Of a stretch of DNA of 40,901 bases, positions 23,454 through 30,595 are shown piece after piece. How positions within the stretch are numbered: the first letter of the stretch is position 1; each line of letters starts with the position of its first letter. Both the position numbers and the translations under genes were made by a program. This DNA is from a virus. Below the pieces are notes generated by a model that was not told the origin of the DNA, ran no database searches, and saw only the letters and a list, made by a program, of their open reading frames with translations. The DNA lies in IMG/VR virus record IMGVR_UViG_3300008120_000151, positions 1 through 40,901 of that record; one strand, given 5' to 3'.

Positions 23454-23692
23454 GCAAACGTCAAGAAAAGATTGCGGCTAACCAAGCTGAAGCAGACGCA
23501 TTTGTCAGTGAGCGCCGAGGGATTCAATTAGCCATATTTGAACAAAACTTTGAGACAGGCCTCAAGATTTATGAGGCAAACAAAGATAAGCTAACTGAAG
23601 AGCAGGCCGCTATGCTTGAGGTAGAGATTGAGCGAAACAGGGCCCTAATAGAGAAGTTAAAGAATGACATCAATAAGGCAACTGAAGCCTGA
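23450..23692 (+). CDS. Small coiled-coil protein
   Basis: The start was placed at TTG 23450, which overlaps the upstream stop (TTGA) with GGAG 8-11 nt before it. The 80-residue product is almost wholly helical and charged (SKRQEKIAANQAEADAFVSERRGIQLAIFEQNF, then EEQAAMLEVEIERNRALIEKLKNDINKATEA), a likely coiled coil. Nothing points to a specific function. Confidence 0.7.
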   Translation: MSKRQEKIAANQAEADAFVSERRGIQLAIFEQNFETGLKIYEANKDKLTEEQAAMLEVEIERNRALIEKLKNDINKATEA

Positions 23693-23876
23693 TTACTCAG
23701 GCACCATGGAGTACGCCGATGAGGTGTGCCATGACTGCCCACATTGTGAGTCTAACTTATGGACTGTAAAAGCCTCATTTGAGGACTATGAGCTGTCCCA
23801 ATACATGCTGGATATGGAGTGCGCTATCTGCGGCACCTATGCAAAAGCGCCTACCCCTTTAGACAGACCTATTTAA
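23664..23876 (+). CDS. Zinc-ribbon hypothetical protein
   Basis: This 70-residue protein has CHDCPHCESN and CAICGTYAK, i.e. paired Cys knuckles of a zinc ribbon. ATG 23664 overlaps the previous gene by 29 nt. The ATG at 23706 (MEYADEVC) is a reasonable alternative that would remove the overlap. It is the last gene of the long replication/recombination run; a gap of 58 nt follows. Confidence 0.7.
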   Translation: MTSIRQLKPDYSGTMEYADEVCHDCPHCESNLWTVKASFEDYELSQYMLDMECAICGTYAKAPTPLDRPI

Positions 23877-23934
23877 GTAAAACCTTCATAATTGTTTGCA
23901 CGGGAACTAACACTATTCGTCAAACGAGGTATAT

Positions 23935-24213
23935 ATGTCCGAGCATCAAGAAGAAAACATCCTGCGAGTATCTGCAGGTAGCAATCCCCAGGCTGTAGCA
24001 TCAGCTATTGCTCACAGTATTTATGAGTCAAGGTCCTGCAAACTTCGCGCCGTAGGCGCTGGAGCCGTTAATCAGGCCACTAAGGCTATTGCAATCGCAC
24101 GTGGTTACACCGCACCACGAGGTTTAGACCTTGTATGCGTTCCAGGATTTTCAACTATTGACAGCCACGACGGGCAAATTTCTGCCATCGTATGGTCTGT
24201 AGAAGTCCGCTAA
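23935..24213 (+). CDS. SpoVS-like protein
   Basis: This 92-residue protein closely follows the stage V sporulation protein S family: ILRVSAGSNPQAVASAIAHSI, then LRAVGAGAVNQATKAIAIARGYTAPRGLDLVCVPGF. The core VSAxSNPxxVAxAIA...aiGAGAvNQAxKAiaIARGf.ap.G.dl.c.PaF is the family signature. SpoVS (about 86 residues) has an Alba-like fold linked to nucleic-acid binding; in Bacillus it affects sporulation and cell division. A phage copy may modulate host development or coat nucleic acid, which is inference. Its ribosome binding site GAGG lies 5 nt before ATG, and it stands as a separate unit. Confidence 0.88.
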   Translation: MSEHQEENILRVSAGSNPQAVASAIAHSIYESRSCKLRAVGAGAVNQATKAIAIARGYTAPRGLDLVCVPGFSTIDSHDGQISAIVWSVEVR

Positions 24214-24219
24214 TCCTGT

Positions 24220-24225
24220 TATTCT
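24220..24225 (+). promoter_or_regulatory. -10 box TATTCT, candidate promoter
   Basis: TATTCT fits the TANNNT pattern in the short gap after the SpoVS-like gene. Transcription would start near 24232 and leave a short leader with AAAGGAA before ATG 24256. No clear -35 box is seen. Confidence 0.4.
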
Positions 24226-24255
24226 GTATTAAACCCTTAGGCCAAAGGAACTTAA

Positions 24256-24597
24256 ATGAAAGATTCAATTAAGAACGACAAGCCACTTGCTCCTGCTTCA
24301 ACAGGTCCAGTGGCTTCTTCAAGCGCAAGAGCTCGCACGTCTGCGCCTGAACGAGGAACACTTGTAAAGAAGACAGGTAACGCTAAAGGCGGAACCGACC
24401 CATACGCACAGCCAAAGCCATCACGTCCAAACGTACTTGGTAAAGGCGCTCGTAACGGAGCTGCTTATGGAATTAGAGTAGGCATTGGCGCAGCACAGGT
24501 TGCTCCTGAAGCAGGAATGACACAAAGCAATGGTCGTCTAGTTCGCCCAGCAATGAATCGTCAACGTCCATCATTCCAAGAAGGAATGCAAGGATAA
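24256..24597 (+). CDS. Basic, low-complexity hypothetical protein
   Basis: This 113-residue protein is rich in Ser, Ala, Gly, Pro and Arg/Lys and looks disordered (PASTGPVASSSARARTSAPERGTLVKKTG, then PYAQPKPSRPNVLGKGARNGAAYGIRVGIG). AAAGGAA lies 5 nt before ATG. A canonical terminator follows, so it is probably a single-gene unit with strong expression. Basic disordered phage proteins may be packaged with DNA or bind virion parts; no evidence decides this. Confidence 0.75.
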   Translation: MKDSIKNDKPLAPASTGPVASSSARARTSAPERGTLVKKTGNAKGGTDPYAQPKPSRPNVLGKGARNGAAYGIRVGIGAAQVAPEAGMTQSNGRLVRPAMNRQRPSFQEGMQG

Positions 24598-24612
24598 ATA
24601 ATTAAACAATTA

Positions 24613-24640
24613 AACCCCACCAGAGATGGTGGGGTTTTTT
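24613..24640 (+). terminator. Rho-independent terminator
   Basis: AACCCCACC (24613-24621) and GGTGGGGTT (24628-24636) form a 9-bp stem with a 6-nt loop, followed by an uninterrupted T-run to 24640. It ends the transcript of the basic low-complexity gene. It is one of only two classical terminators I see. Confidence 0.93.
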
Positions 24641-24649
24641 GTTATGTGA

Positions 24650-24655
24650 TACTCT
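24650..24655 (+). promoter_or_regulatory. -10 box TACTCT, candidate promoter
   Basis: TACTCT lies just after the terminator and about 30 nt before the GTG start at 24686, which has GAGGAG. A new promoter is expected here because the terminator isolates the upstream unit. A TTGACG at 24655-24660 lies too close downstream to be its -35. Confidence 0.35.
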
Positions 24656-24685
24656 TGACGCATCACGTCGCGACGAGGAGACACA

Positions 24686-24922
24686 GTGTTAGTAGATATC
24701 CTGCAAAAGCATTTATCAAAACCTCCACTTGTTAAAGGTTGCATAGTCGCTAGTTGGGCTGCAGGGTTACCTGAAGAAGAACAACAAGCACTAGCCACCC
24801 TTCAAACAAAATCCGTTATTGTTGCTGATTTATATAGAGATTTAAGCGTAGTTAGCCTTCCATTTAAGTTAACTGCATTCCGTTCACATATGAAAGGATA
24901 TTGCGCATGTCCGAAGAGGTAA
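24686..24922 (+). CDS. Small hypothetical protein, possible helix-turn-helix
   Basis: The start at GTG 24686 has GAGGAG 5 nt upstream. The 78-residue product (GCIVASWAAGLPEEEQQALATLQTK, then VADLYRDLSVVSLPFKLTAFRSHMKGYCACPKR) has the look of a compact helical DNA-binding protein, with a possible recognition helix LTAFRSHMKG. This is not firm. Its 3' end overlaps the phosphoesterase gene by 16 nt. Confidence 0.65.
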   Translation: MLVDILQKHLSKPPLVKGCIVASWAAGLPEEEQQALATLQTKSVIVADLYRDLSVVSLPFKLTAFRSHMKGYCACPKR

Positions 24923-26112
24923 ACAACATACTTAATAAAGCATTGATAAACGCTGATTTAAATAGTATGCAAAACGACGTAAAGCAAAGCAATGTGCCGC
25001 AAGACTGGAGAGCAAAGCTAGACATAGGCGCAGACGGCGGCTATTTTATTTCTACGCCACGCAACGCTAACGAATTGCCTGACGCAGTAGAGTTATTTAA
25101 AGATTTTGATTTAGACCCAAAAGATTGGGTAGTTGTAAGTGTGCGAAAGAGCCGCTGGCAACGGTATGACGGTGAATGGCTAGAAGCAGCACGGGTAAAT
25201 GTAAAACCAGCAAACCAGCAAGGCCCGTCTGATATTGATTACGATAACTTAGTTAAGGAGATTTCAGAATATGAGCCAAGAAAAGCACAACCTATCTCAG
25301 GCCCTTTATACGCTATCTATGCTATCGGAGACACTCAATATGGCAAAGACGCAGGCGGAGGAACTGAAGAAACAGTTAAACGAGTCCTTAGAGGACTTGA
25401 CGAAGCTGTCGCAAGGCATGAAGAGCTCCTTGCGTCTGGAAGAAGAATTGGCACAGTTGTCCTCCCTCAGCTCGGTGATTGCATTGAAGGTAGCACCTCG
25501 CAAAACGGAAAAGTAATTGGTCGTAGTGACCTTGGAGTAACACAGCAGGTACGTATTGGGCGTCGTCTACTTATGGCATGGGTTAAGGCGTTTGCTCCAT
25601 TATGCGAAGAGCTGATTATTCCTGTGGTTCCAGGTAATCACGACGAGCCACATCGTATTATGATGACAGACCCTATTGATTCGTGGCAGATAGAGGTTGT
25701 AGCCGCGGTTCAAGACGCTTGCGAAATGAACCCAGCATTTTCACATGTTAAATTTTGCTACCCACCATCTGACCACGCTACACTTGCAATTAACTTAGGT
25801 GGAACTGTATTAGGTTTGGCGCACGGGCATCAAGCGCGTGACATGGGTAAGTGGATTTCAGGTCAAGCAACAGGTCGTACACCAGTAGGCTCAGCAGACG
25901 TTTTAATGACAGGCCATTTCCACCATTTCCGTGCAGACCAAATTGGTCCTCGTTTATGGATTCAAGTTCCAGCGATGGATGGCGGTAGTGCGTGGTTCCG
26001 TGACAAGAGCGGGTTAGAGTCACCAACAGGTATTGTTTCATTGGTAGTTGGTGATGGTCACGACCCTCGTAGGGATTTAGCAGTTCTAGCAGGGGAACAG
26101 CGCGTACCATAG
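24907..26112 (+). CDS. Metallophosphoesterase
   Basis: This 401-residue protein has a calcineurin-like phosphoesterase domain in its second half. Metal ligands appear in order: AIGDTQYGK (D142), LGDCIEG (D191), VPGNHDEPH (N244-H245-D246), LAHGHQ (H306, H308) and MTGHFHHFR (H337, H339). The N-terminal ~135 residues (helical, then DWRAKLDIGADGGYFISTP and WVVVSVRKSRWQRYDGEW) are phage-specific and may bind DNA. It could be an SbcD-like nuclease or a nucleotide phosphatase. ATG 24907 is chosen over TTG 24901; AAGGA lies 9 nt upstream. Confidence 0.87.
   Translation: MSEEVNNILNKALINADLNSMQNDVKQSNVPQDWRAKLDIGADGGYFISTPRNANELPDAVELFKDFDLDPKDWVVVSVRKSRWQRYDGEWLEAARVNVKPANQQGPSDIDYDNLVKEISEYEPRKAQPISGPLYAIYAIGDTQYGKDAGGGTEETVKRVLRGLDEAVARHEELLASGRRIGTVVLPQLGDCIEGSTSQNGKVIGRSDLGVTQQVRIGRRLLMAWVKAFAPLCEELIIPVVPGNHDEPHRIMMTDPIDSWQIEVVAAVQDACEMNPAFSHVKFCYPPSDHATLAINLGGTVLGLAHGHQARDMGKWISGQATGRTPVGSADVLMTGHFHHFRADQIGPRLWIQVPAMDGGSAWFRDKSGLESPTGIVSLVVGDGHDPRRDLAVLAGEQRVP
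26105..26110 (+). promoter_or_regulatory. -10 box TACCAT for leaderless gene
   Basis: TACCAT ends 6 nt before ATG 26117 and no ribosome binding site is present. It overlaps the phosphoesterase stop. The spacing is identical to the boxes at 13585, 28343, 29166 and 34200. Confidence 0.5.
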
Positions 26113-26116
26113 TGGT

Positions 26117-26650
26117 ATGGCACAGCCACATCAAAATACGCAGAACCTAGGCGCTGCGGGTATGTATGGGACCTACACCAATTACGGTGGAGGTGGAACC
26201 CCAGTAGCCCGTTCAGAGCTTGACTTTTTACGCCTTGGCGTTGGTCGCGCTCCACAAGCAGAATATCCAGATGGTTACTTAGGAACAATTCGTTCACGTC
26301 GTGATGACCGCGGTCGTCCTTCCAGCACATCAGACACAGTAATGAATAGTCTGAAGGTGCGTATAGGTCAGCGCTCATATCAACGTGGTGTTCACCGCGG
26401 AGAGCGCATTGATTCCTCTGATTATTATTACCCAGAAGGTTTAAGTAATATGCGTGGCATTGCACGTCAAATGCAAGCAGCAAAAGTTGGAAATGTTTAT
26501 ATGTCTAAGCGTAACGTTGAAGATGCAATGGTTGCACCAGCTCCGCATCTACCTAACGATGGTAAAGCAAATATGCGAAGCACATCGCCAATGGCATTGG
26601 ACAAGCAGCGCGTAGACCAGATGGCGCGTATGCGTCCAGCTTGGAAGTAA
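26117..26650 (+). CDS. Hypothetical protein, Gly/Tyr- and Arg-rich
   Basis: This 177-residue protein was not recognised. The N-terminus is Gly/Tyr/Asn-rich (QNLGAAGMYGTYTNYGGGGTPVARSELDFLRLGVGR). The middle has many Arg (LGTIRSRRDDRGRPSS, IGQRSYQRGVHRGERIDSS). The C-terminus reads ALDKQRVDQMARMRPAWK. No transmembrane or catalytic motif is seen. It looks partly disordered and could be a minor virion protein. It appears leaderless and heads a group of six coupled or adjacent genes ending at 28326. Confidence 0.75.
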   Translation: MAQPHQNTQNLGAAGMYGTYTNYGGGGTPVARSELDFLRLGVGRAPQAEYPDGYLGTIRSRRDDRGRPSSTSDTVMNSLKVRIGQRSYQRGVHRGERIDSSDYYYPEGLSNMRGIARQMQAAKVGNVYMSKRNVEDAMVAPAPHLPNDGKANMRSTSPMALDKQRVDQMARMRPAWK

Positions 26651-26651
26651 C

Positions 26652-27044
26652 ATGACAAACGGAGCAAACTTATACTCAGGGGGCGTTTACGGCCGTAAGC
26701 CATGGGACAAAGACCGTGCTGGCGTTATTACCCCAGAAGAGGCAGCTTTCCCACCACAGGCTTATATTGGACCATTTGCTTCTAATCAAGAGCGCTTGTT
26801 GAGCCAATCGTTAGCCGCGCTCACTATGAGCGGTGCTGAGCTACAACAATTGGTGCGCCCACCCCTACCTCAGATTAAACTGTTTCCTCCTCGTTACGGG
26901 TTTAGTGAATCTGAGATTGGTATTGAGGATATTATTGATTTACCACGTACAGCCCCAACGGCTCAGCGTGTAGAGTCTGACTTTAGCAATACGCCAAACA
27001 GCACTCAATCTAGCAGCCGTAACACATTAGGGGGCAGCGTATGA
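26652..27044 (+). CDS. Hypothetical protein
   Basis: This 130-residue protein begins MTNGANLYSGGVYGRKPWDKDRAGVITPEEAAFPPQAYIGPF. One helix (NQERLLSQSLAALTMSGAELQQLVR) is followed by a Pro-rich and then a Ser/Asn/Thr-rich tail. The 'YSGGVYGR' start recalls the 'AAGMYGTYTNYGG' start of the previous protein, so the two may be related in role. It begins 2 nt after the upstream stop and overlaps the next gene by 4 nt. Confidence 0.7.
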   Translation: MTNGANLYSGGVYGRKPWDKDRAGVITPEEAAFPPQAYIGPFASNQERLLSQSLAALTMSGAELQQLVRPPLPQIKLFPPRYGFSESEIGIEDIIDLPRTAPTAQRVESDFSNTPNSTQSSSRNTLGGSV

Positions 27045-27268
27045 TTAACGACCCAGGTTTATTTACAGACGCAACAGGTGAGGGCATGGCTGGGGCCATG
27101 GACGTTAGCCTTGAAACACAGCGCGAAATGCCTACTATTTACAATGGTTCTACCTCTTGTAAGACGTGTGGAATGATGCTGAACCCCGTACAATCATTAC
27201 ATATGGAGCTTTGCCCTTCCTGCAGTCGACGCAAGAAGATTAACTTAGTGAAAGGCCGAATGGCATGA
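27041..27268 (+). CDS. Zinc-ribbon hypothetical protein
   Basis: This 75-residue protein has a zinc ribbon CKTCGMMLNP..LCPSCSRRKK (two CxxC knuckles, about residues 40-64) and a basic C-terminus (RRKKINLVKGRMA). The N-terminal ~35 residues are acidic and flexible. ATG overlaps the upstream stop and the stop overlaps the next ATG, each by 4 nt. Confidence 0.78.
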   Translation: MINDPGLFTDATGEGMAGAMDVSLETQREMPTIYNGSTSCKTCGMMLNPVQSLHMELCPSCSRRKKINLVKGRMA

Positions 27269-27474
27269 CAGTAAACAAACTACGCTCAGAGAGCGCATCA
27301 CTTATTGAAGGCACAACAGACGGAAAGTACCGTAAGCGTCGTCCTAACACAGAGGTTGCACCAGGCATGGGCGACCAGCTAGTTGTTAAAAACCGTGCAG
27401 GCCTACATCCTTACATGAACTATGGGTTTATTAACTCAGAGGAATCAGCTAAGGTAAACCCAGGAGCTAACTAA
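27265..27474 (+). CDS. Small hypothetical protein
   Basis: This 69-residue protein (SESASLIEGTTDGKYRKRRPNTEVAPGMGDQLVVKNRAGLHPYMNYGF) has no recognisable motif and is basic in its middle. It overlaps the zinc-ribbon gene by 4 nt and the following ATG by 1 nt, so it is translated as part of the same chain. Confidence 0.65.
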   Translation: MTVNKLRSESASLIEGTTDGKYRKRRPNTEVAPGMGDQLVVKNRAGLHPYMNYGFINSEESAKVNPGAN

Positions 27475-28037
27475 TGCCAAGAGAAAAGGGTGGGTTTGTT
27501 AATAATACTATACGCACAATTGGCGAAGGTATTGGCGGAGCTATTAAAGGGGCCGTTAAAGGCGCTAATGATTATGTAGTTGGAAAAACTCCTGGAGGAC
27601 AGACTACTGTTGATATGCCACCTGTTAGCTTGTTTACTGGTTTAGCTGGCGCTGCTAGAGGTGCGTATTTAGGAGCTCAAGGTAAATATGCTGCGCCAAA
27701 AGGTTCAGCAGATTACCAAGGTCCTAGAAGTAAAGCAGCTTCTGCCCCAACAGATAAAGCTAATAACCCTAATCGTGTGACAGGCTCTGGCCCGTCAATG
27801 GGTAGAACCCTACCAAACTACGGCTCAGGGGCACCAAAGCCAAAGCAAGGTCCAAGCAATAGACCTGGCAGACCCCTTCCAATGCCTGTCCCAATGCCCA
27901 ACGTAACACCTGAAAACAAATATCCTGGAGCAAAGCCTGTACCAATGCCTAACCTAACGCCTAAAAACAACTTTGGTGGAGCAAAGCCTGTACCAATGCC
28001 AAACGTAATGCCTGACACAGGTAAGTTTGGAAAATAA
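27474..28037 (+). CDS. Gly/Pro-rich protein with C-terminal tandem repeats
   Basis: This 187-residue protein has a glycine-rich amphipathic N-terminus (NNTIRTIGEGIGGAIKGAVKGANDYVVGK) and a second such segment (SLFTGLAGAARGAYLGAQG), both able to touch membranes. The C-terminus carries about 2.6 copies of a 17-residue repeat of the form VPMPN-[VL]-TP-x-NK/NF-xxGAKP. The sequence is low-complexity throughout. It might be a membrane-active or virion-linked protein, but there is no solid clue. Confidence 0.7.
   Translation: MPREKGGFVNNTIRTIGEGIGGAIKGAVKGANDYVVGKTPGGQTTVDMPPVSLFTGLAGAARGAYLGAQGKYAAPKGSADYQGPRSKAASAPTDKANNPNRVTGSGPSMGRTLPNYGSGAPKPKQGPSNRPGRPLPMPVPMPNVTPENKYPGAKPVPMPNLTPKNNFGGAKPVPMPNVMPDTGKFGK
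27888..28018 (+). repeat. Tandem 51-nt coding repeat (about 2.6 copies)
   Basis: Units begin at 27888, 27939 and 27990, an exact 51-nt period (17 codons). Each opens with GTMCCAATGCC and codes VPMPN; the first two run on to GGAGCAAAGCCT. Third-position differences show the copies are not freshly duplicated. The repeat is in frame within the Gly/Pro-rich gene. Confidence 0.9.
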
Positions 28038-28038
28038 A

Positions 28039-28326
28039 ATGAGCGAAGAAAACGGCAGAAGTAACATATTTAAAGCGTCAAGCAACAGCCATAAGTTGTT
28101 GGACAGCTATGGGTTTACTGACCAAGGACGCGAATGGGCAGCCGAGCTAGACGAAAGAATTACTGAAAAAGACAATAATAAGAAACGCCTTGAAGGAAAA
28201 ATCCCAATTATTAAGATTGATTCAAACCCTATTACTCGTATGAGCAAGTGGGAAAAGGACGACGTTAGTGACGCAGAAATAAAAGACGATGGAAAACCCC
28301 TACCAAAAAGGAAACGCCGCCGTTAA
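28039..28326 (+). CDS. Hypothetical charged protein
   Basis: The 95-residue product starts at ATG 28039 (MSEENGRSNIFKASSNSHKLLDSYGF). An in-frame TTG at 28027 lies inside the previous gene. It is highly charged (ERITEKDNNKKRLEGKIPIIK; a basic end PLPKRKRRR). No motif was recognised. The polybasic tail may bind nucleic acid. Confidence 0.65.
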   Translation: MSEENGRSNIFKASSNSHKLLDSYGFTDQGREWAAELDERITEKDNNKKRLEGKIPIIKIDSNPITRMSKWEKDDVSDAEIKDDGKPLPKRKRRR

Positions 28327-28342
28327 TTACCTCAGTATGTGC

Positions 28343-28348
28343 TAGGAT
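28343..28348 (+). promoter_or_regulatory. -10 box TAGGAT for leaderless gene
   Basis: TAGGAT, preceded by TGC (an extended -10 TGN), ends 6 nt before ATG 28355. There is no ribosome binding site in the 6-nt gap TGCCCC. The match in spacing to the other leaderless starts supports it. Confidence 0.6.
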
Positions 28349-28354
28349 TGCCCC

Positions 28355-28909
28355 ATGGCAACTACTGAACTTGAAAACGAATACATCCTTCTGCTTGTTT
28401 GCAAAACCTGTAAAAGCATTCAAGAACTGCCCTATGTTAAATCAGGCAAGTACCTTGGGGATGGTAAGTTTGACCAAACCGATAACCCTTATTTGGCAGA
28501 GGCTAACGCCCCGCATGAGCGCAAGGGTTGCTACGGCGCGCTTGTAGATATTAACTGGGTTTATTGGATGACCCCAAAGATTAAAGAGTCTATCGTTGCT
28601 CAGATTAAAGAGCAGTTCACATCTAAAAGTCCACTGACCGCAGGTCTTGACGTATTTGGCACAGGATTTTACGACCTTAAAGATACATTTAGCGCAGATG
28701 CTATGTCCTGCTGGAAGGTTCATCAGAGCCCGAAGGGCCAGTGCCCAGACTATAAGACGGAGCGGAAGCTCCTAAAGCCTGGTACAGACAAGGAACGTGC
28801 TGCTGAGGGCTTGGCCAAGTCCACAATTAAGGTCCATTTGTGCGATTTTTGCCCTGTCAAGATGTACAACCAGCAAAAGGCCTATAAAGAGCGTGGCCTT
28901 TACGAATAA
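28355..28909 (+). CDS. Hypothetical zinc-binding protein
   Basis: This 184-residue protein has an N-terminal CKTCKSIQELP knuckle and later cysteines (CYGALVDI, MSCWKVHQSPKGQCPDYKT, HLCDFCPVKMYNQQKAY). The closing HLCDFCPVK looks like a second zinc knuckle. Proteins built this way are widespread in actinophages but unnamed. It appears to be transcribed from its own leaderless promoter and is followed by a 54-nt gap. Confidence 0.75.
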   Translation: MATTELENEYILLLVCKTCKSIQELPYVKSGKYLGDGKFDQTDNPYLAEANAPHERKGCYGALVDINWVYWMTPKIKESIVAQIKEQFTSKSPLTAGLDVFGTGFYDLKDTFSADAMSCWKVHQSPKGQCPDYKTERKLLKPGTDKERAAEGLAKSTIKVHLCDFCPVKMYNQQKAYKERGLYE

Positions 28910-28928
28910 ATAGCCCGTAACTCAGTTG

Positions 28929-28934
28929 TATACT
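28929..28934 (+). promoter_or_regulatory. -10 box TATACT, candidate promoter
   Basis: TATACT lies 29 nt before ATG 28964, leaving a leader of roughly 20 nt with AGAGCGG as a ribosome binding site. No convincing -35 box is visible. Confidence 0.45.
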
Positions 28935-28963
28935 GTACATACACAGCTAAGAGAGCGGTAGAT

Positions 28964-29170
28964 ATGTTCATAGAAATGAGTTGTAACTGCGAAGCATCGT
29001 TTCAAGCAGATGCGTCTGACAATGACACTTTGTTGTTAGTGTGGGCTCAATCATTTGTTAATGCCCACAATGAGTGTGGGTTTATGACTAAACCTATGCA
29101 GCGCGACATTGAAGAAAAGATGAAGCGATATGACGTTATCTACAAGGAAGAACGAGAAAAAGAACTATAA
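28964..29170 (+). CDS. Small hypothetical protein
   Basis: This 68-residue protein starts MFIEMSCNCEASFQADASDND and contains a helix LLVWAQSFVNAHNECGF. The C..C...H...C residues may bind zinc. A basic/acidic helix ends the protein (KRYDVIYKEEREKEL). It resembles other small actinophage unknowns only in general style. It probably has its own promoter. Confidence 0.65.
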   Translation: MFIEMSCNCEASFQADASDNDTLLLVWAQSFVNAHNECGFMTKPMQRDIEEKMKRYDVIYKEEREKEL

Positions 29171-29171
29171 T
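29166..29171 (+). promoter_or_regulatory. -10 box TATAAT for leaderless gene
   Basis: A perfect TATAAT overlaps the stop codon of the previous gene and ends 6 nt before ATG 29178. No other ribosome binding site is present. Confidence 0.62.
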
Positions 29172-29177
29172 AAGTAG

Positions 29178-30110
29178 ATGGACTTCTACAAAGCATTAGT
29201 TGCACAGGCAACACCCGTAGAAGTTGAGCCGTCAGAGACTTCCTACTTTGCCCCTTCCTCAGCAGGTCTAGACCCTCGCCTATTTAGAGACAATAAATTA
29301 GTTCCCGCTGTTCGTTCGGCTATATTGCGAATCCTTATTGAGCACCTACGGGTTCATTACTACAACCCTGAAGCTTATATTCATGCTTGGCTTGCTGGCT
29401 CAGCTGTGTCGTACCAATGGTCTGCCGCTAGAAGCCCAGCTGATTTAGACTGCCTAATAGGTGTTAACTACTTACAGTTTCGTCAATCTAATCCAGAATA
29501 CAAAGCGTTAAGTGACAAGCAGATTGCTGCGATGTTTAATGAAGACTTTAGAACGGCACTGCATCCAAAAACAGGAAACTTTTTAGAAGCGTACGAGTTG
29601 ACCTTTTATGTAAATGTTAAACCAGACATTATTTCTATTAAGCCGTATGCCGCCTACTCGTTAACCAACGACGACTGGACAGTTCAACCAGAGATTCGCA
29701 AAACTCCAGTTAATAAAATGTGGGATAGAAAAGTAGCACAAGATACGTCTATGGCAACAGAGATTCTATCTAGGTATTCAAAAGCGTTAACAGGTATAGG
29801 CTCAGCAACAACAGATAACGCACGTCGCAATGCGGAAGCCGCGTTGCATCTTGCCGTGCAACAAGGAGCTGCTTTATTTGAAGATATACATAGTGGTCGT
29901 AAGTCAGCGTTTAGCCCTGAAGGCTTAGGGTATGCTGATATCGCTAACTATCGCTGGCAATCTGGTAAATCTGCTGGTACAGTTCAAGCACTAAAGAAAT
30001 TAAAAGACATATCAACGCGAAGTAAAAAAGACTTTGAGCAATCAACCTATGGCATGGAACTACCAAGTACAGACACCTTAATAAGAAGAGCTTTAATAAA
30101 TCCTAAGTAA
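29178..30110 (+). CDS. Nucleotidyltransferase-like protein
   Basis: This 310-residue protein carries a pol-beta-type nucleotidyltransferase signature, WLAGSAVSYQWSAARSPADLDCLIGV. The GS motif (G74-S75) is followed by D89xD91 (DLD), which would bind metal and NTP. A later strand FYVNVKPDIISIKPY may give the third acidic residue. The C-terminal half is helical. The substrate could be RNA, a protein or a small molecule; it is unknown. It is probably leaderless and is the first gene of a three-gene set with the HAD-like and 484-residue proteins. Confidence 0.65.
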   Translation: MDFYKALVAQATPVEVEPSETSYFAPSSAGLDPRLFRDNKLVPAVRSAILRILIEHLRVHYYNPEAYIHAWLAGSAVSYQWSAARSPADLDCLIGVNYLQFRQSNPEYKALSDKQIAAMFNEDFRTALHPKTGNFLEAYELTFYVNVKPDIISIKPYAAYSLTNDDWTVQPEIRKTPVNKMWDRKVAQDTSMATEILSRYSKALTGIGSATTDNARRNAEAALHLAVQQGAALFEDIHSGRKSAFSPEGLGYADIANYRWQSGKSAGTVQALKKLKDISTRSKKDFEQSTYGMELPSTDTLIRRALINPK

Positions 30111-30136
30111 TTACTAAGCAGTTGGAGAACTAATTC

Positions 30137-30595
30137 GTGACATTTTTAATGTTTATAGACGGTGTTTTACGCTCGCATACAAACACGCCTATTTATCAAG
30201 GCTTAGGTTTATATAGATTACTTGCTGAGAACAACCGAGTCATACTTCTGTCTGCAAATAAAGCGGTTGATGACGTGTGGCTAAAGCAGCATAAAATTAA
30301 TAAGATAGACGACCTAATTGGGCGAGATATCCCATTTATGACAGATAATCCTGAGCTACGTCAAGTTGAATACTGCCGTAGCAATGGCCCAGTAGAGATG
30401 GTATTTACATCTAACCCTGTTCTAATTAAACAGCTGTTAGAGATAGGCATTACTGTAAACGCCTTCCTTCAGCCTTCTTATATTAAAGAAGAGTTCAGGC
30501 CAGACAGCCGCGAAGGCCGTAAGAGCTGGGCAGATATTGAGGCCGAGATAGCCACTCAGCAGGATTCAATTAAGGAAGACCCACGCCTTCAATGA
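30137..30595 (+). CDS. HAD-like protein, probably degenerate
   Basis: The 152-residue product starts at GTG 30137, with GGAG 9 nt upstream. It follows the HAD fold order: a first strand LMFIDGVL with only one of the two catalytic aspartates (DGV in place of DxD), then VILLSANKAVDDVWLKQHKI (motif II region) and later VEMVFTSNPVLIKQLLEIGITVNAFLQPSY. The loss of the second Asp suggests it is not a normal phosphatase. It overlaps the next gene by 4 nt. Confidence 0.6.
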   Translation: MTFLMFIDGVLRSHTNTPIYQGLGLYRLLAENNRVILLSANKAVDDVWLKQHKINKIDDLIGRDIPFMTDNPELRQVEYCRSNGPVEMVFTSNPVLIKQLLEIGITVNAFLQPSYIKEEFRPDSREGRKSWADIEAEIATQQDSIKEDPRLQ

